A stretch of DNA of 42,085 bases, taken from Anaeromicrobium sp. GTDB taxonomy: Bacteria > Bacillota > Clostridia > Peptostreptococcales > Thermotaleaceae. This document shows, piece by piece, positions 40,596 to 42,085 of this stretch; position 1 is the stretch's first letter; each line of letters opens with the position of its first letter. The position numbers and the translations under genes are program-made. The notes beneath the pieces were generated by a model that saw nothing but the letters and a program-made list of their open reading frames with translations, did no database searches and was not told where the DNA came from. The DNA lies in NCBI RefSeq assembly GCF_025210435.1, contig NZ_JAOART010000136.1, positions 1 through 42,085 on the forward strand, read 5' to 3'.

Positions 40596-41111
40596 TTATT
40601 TTATTTCCGTATCAATAGTATGAAATATTCTTGAATATACATCCTGAATATTAGCTTCATTTCGTTTGTCATTATATAGACCATAACCCCAATATCGCCA
40701 TTTATTACCAGATTGAAAATATCCCGTAGCATACGTTTGATCATATGATTTGTCACAACTTTCATATGAAAGTTCTTCAATAACAAATGGAGTATATGAC
40801 TTCAGAGAGTCTATAAAGAAAAATGGTACACCTGAATTCTTATATACTTTTGCATATATAAGTTTAGAAGCTTCATCGAAATGTTCTTTCATAATAAAAA
40901 TAGCATTATATTTAGAAGATAACTCATTTACTTTTTTCAAATCACTAAATCTCATACTTTTAAATTCTACATTATCTTCTCTTATAACTGGTACTTCCCC
41001 TATTACTCCAATCACCAAACTATTCCCCTTATAAGGTTGATTCTGAACACTATCAGAGCTACAGCCTGATAATAATAGTATTAAAAGTATATATATAGTT
41101 ACTCTTCTCAT
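40596..41111 (-). CDS. Lipoprotein of unknown function
   Basis: A 171-residue lipoprotein: MRRVTIYILLILLLSGC carries the signal and lipobox LSGC, with the lipidated Cys at position 17. The mature part has NSLVIGVIGEVPVIREDNVE, then AIFIMKEHFDEASKLIYAKV and WRYWGYGLYNDKRNE. The ATG at 41111 has AGAGAGAGG six bases upstream; an earlier ATG (41138) would put nine charged residues before the signal. Family not recognised; resembles clostridial lipoproteins of unknown role. Confidence 0.72.
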   Translation of the reverse strand: MRRVTIYILLILLLSGCSSDSVQNQPYKGNSLVIGVIGEVPVIREDNVEFKSMRFSDLKKVNELSSKYNAIFIMKEHFDEASKLIYAKVYKNSGVPFFFIDSLKSYTPFVIEELSYESCDKSYDQTYATGYFQSGNKWRYWGYGLYNDKRNEANIQDVYSRIFHTIDTEIK

Positions 41112-41208
41112 AACATAAAACCTCTCTCTCAGTAGCATCTAATAAGTTTATCCACTTTAAAGCAGGATTTTTAGGAATTTATCTATCCTATTCAGAGTCA
41201 TTAAATTA

Positions 41209-41688
41209 CTATAAATTTAATTCAATTTTTCTATTTCTTGTTGACATGCCCATTGTTTCGTAGAATTTAATTGCATCTTTATTAAATTCCCATACAACTA
41301 ACTGTAATGATGTAGCTCCTTCTGTTTTTGCATAATCTATAATATATTTAAATAATAGTCTTCCAATTCCATTTTTCTTATAATTAGATTTGACACAGAA
41401 CTCATCTACATAGGCAATACTTCTTGAAATTAGTATTGATATGCTTTGGGTAGTCACAATTCTTATTATGCAATAAGCTACTAATTCTTTATTATCCATA
41501 TTTTCCACTACAAATAACTTTTTATCATTAGAATTTAATAAATCTTCAAAATATTCTTTCAACAAGAGATTATTAACATCCCTAAAAACATCTGGCCTAT
41601 TTTCAAGATGTAAATTATGTACTTCTATAGAAATATTACTGATATCTATATAATCGCTATTGATCCCTTCTCTTATTTTAAAATTCAT
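41209..41688 (-). CDS. GNAT family N-acetyltransferase
   Basis: A 159-residue acetyltransferase. It begins MNFKIREGINSDYIDISNIS; the CoA site is in YVDEFCVKSNYKKNGIGRLL followed by FKYIIDYAKTEGATSLQLVV and WEFNKDAIKFYETMGM, ending in RNRKIELNL. The substrate is unknown. The start at 41688 follows GAGGGGGATTTTT; an in-frame GTG 15 bases earlier lies within that site. Confidence 0.88.
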   Translation of the reverse strand: MNFKIREGINSDYIDISNISIEVHNLHLENRPDVFRDVNNLLLKEYFEDLLNSNDKKLFVVENMDNKELVAYCIIRIVTTQSISILISRSIAYVDEFCVKSNYKKNGIGRLLFKYIIDYAKTEGATSLQLVVWEFNKDAIKFYETMGMSTRNRKIELNL

Positions 41689-41703
41689 AAAAATCCCCCT
41701 CAC

Positions 41704-42047
41704 TATGTTGTTCTACTAGTAACTGTTGTGTTAAATGATAAATGCTAACAATATTAGCAATAAAGCTTTATACAGTCTTTTTATATCTAAAGTCATTTTG
41801 TCACCTCGAAATCTTATTTGATTTTTCATTTAACTTTTTGCTATCTTACGAGGTTTCACAGTATTTTAGTATAATTTGCATAAATAGTATGTTAAATGAC
41901 CCTTGCATCCTATTACTTTCTATTTATTTAAACTTTTTTTCATTTAACTCATATTTCGCATAACTAATTTTACCAAATATAAAGTATAAAAATCTATCAT
42001 AAATTCCATTATTATAGAAGTAAGAGAATAAAGAGAGGATGGAATTT
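41704..42047. other. Intergenic region before a rightward gene
   Basis: About 340 bp with no gene. It holds ACCTCG (near 41804) and CGAGGT (near 41850) as an inverted pair, and the string TTCATTTAAC twice (near 41826 and 41939). This could be the left part of an insertion sequence whose coding region starts at 42048, but the terminal repeat cannot be confirmed inside the window. Confidence 0.35.
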
Positions 42048-42085
42048 ATGCATAATATAGACTTTCGCTTTAAAACTCATAATCA
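42048..42085 (+). CDS. Start of a truncated gene, possibly a transposase
   Basis: An ATG with AGAGAGG at a good distance opens a frame that runs to the window edge: MHNIDFRFKTHN. The sequence RFKTHN close to the N-terminus recalls the FKxYNQ start of IS1182-type transposases, but twelve codons are too few to decide. Confidence 0.35.
   Translation, partial: MHNIDFRFKTHN

Noticed and set aside
1-42085. CRISPR arrays, tRNA, rRNA and well-known riboswitches
   Set aside because: No regularly spaced direct repeats, cloverleaf ends or conserved riboswitch cores (T-box, lysine, c-di-GMP) were seen on either strand.

Overview
The window is AT-rich DNA of a spore-forming Gram-positive anaerobe, most likely a member of the Clostridia (Bacillota). 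The evidence is strong GGAGG-type ribosome binding sites, frequent GTG/TTG starts, many compact stem-loop terminators, a small acid-soluble spore protein (SspH type), a NifX/MinD/Mrp iron-sulfur operon typical of strict anaerobes, a YuaF/flotillin pair and a formate/nitrite channel. I cannot fix the genus. No rRNA, tRNA or CRISPR array was found.

Layout. 0-9.4 kb: an LRR membrane protein, a two-gene LysO lysine exporter, a secreted glycerophosphodiesterase, about 800 bp of structured non-coding DNA, an FNT channel, a secreted DUF187 glycosidase-like protein and a HAD phosphatase. 9.4-20.1 kb: an msrB gene interrupted by an in-frame TGA, an M16 peptidase, a flavin reductase-like protein, SspH, UppP, YibE/F, an M20 amidohydrolase, a DUF318 permease with a thioredoxin-like partner, a YciI protein and a LysM-CAP protein. 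20.5-25 kb: a large dCache chemoreceptor and the NfeD/flotillin pair. 25.2-27.7 kb: small membrane proteins and an acetyltransferase. 27.8-31.1 kb: a tightly overlapping five-gene operon (mrp, nifX-like, two ferredoxin-type MinD ATPases, nifX-like) behind a promoter bracketed by a 14-bp inverted repeat. 31.2-32.8 kb: a chemoreceptor whose sensory-looking domain lies after the signalling domain. 33-42 kb: an accessory stretch of small proteins, lipoproteins, GNAT enzymes, a WYL regulator next to a GyrI-like protein, and several decayed genes. The right edge begins a possible transposase.

Two families of small non-autonomous repeats recur. Family A is about 237 bp with ends ATAGATTTCGTA (two full copies and one internally deleted copy). 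Family B is 65-163 bp with ends TTAGGCATAT and about 29-bp terminal inverted repeats; its ends repeatedly touch or supply stop codons. Several genes have a better start than the longest open frame gives, supported by ribosome binding sites and, for uppP and the permease, by promoters lying inside the longer frame.

I see no defence system or clearly new large system. The most interesting items are the stop-interrupted msrB, the two repeat families and their link to gene ends, the iron-sulfur operon control region and the inverted-architecture chemoreceptor.
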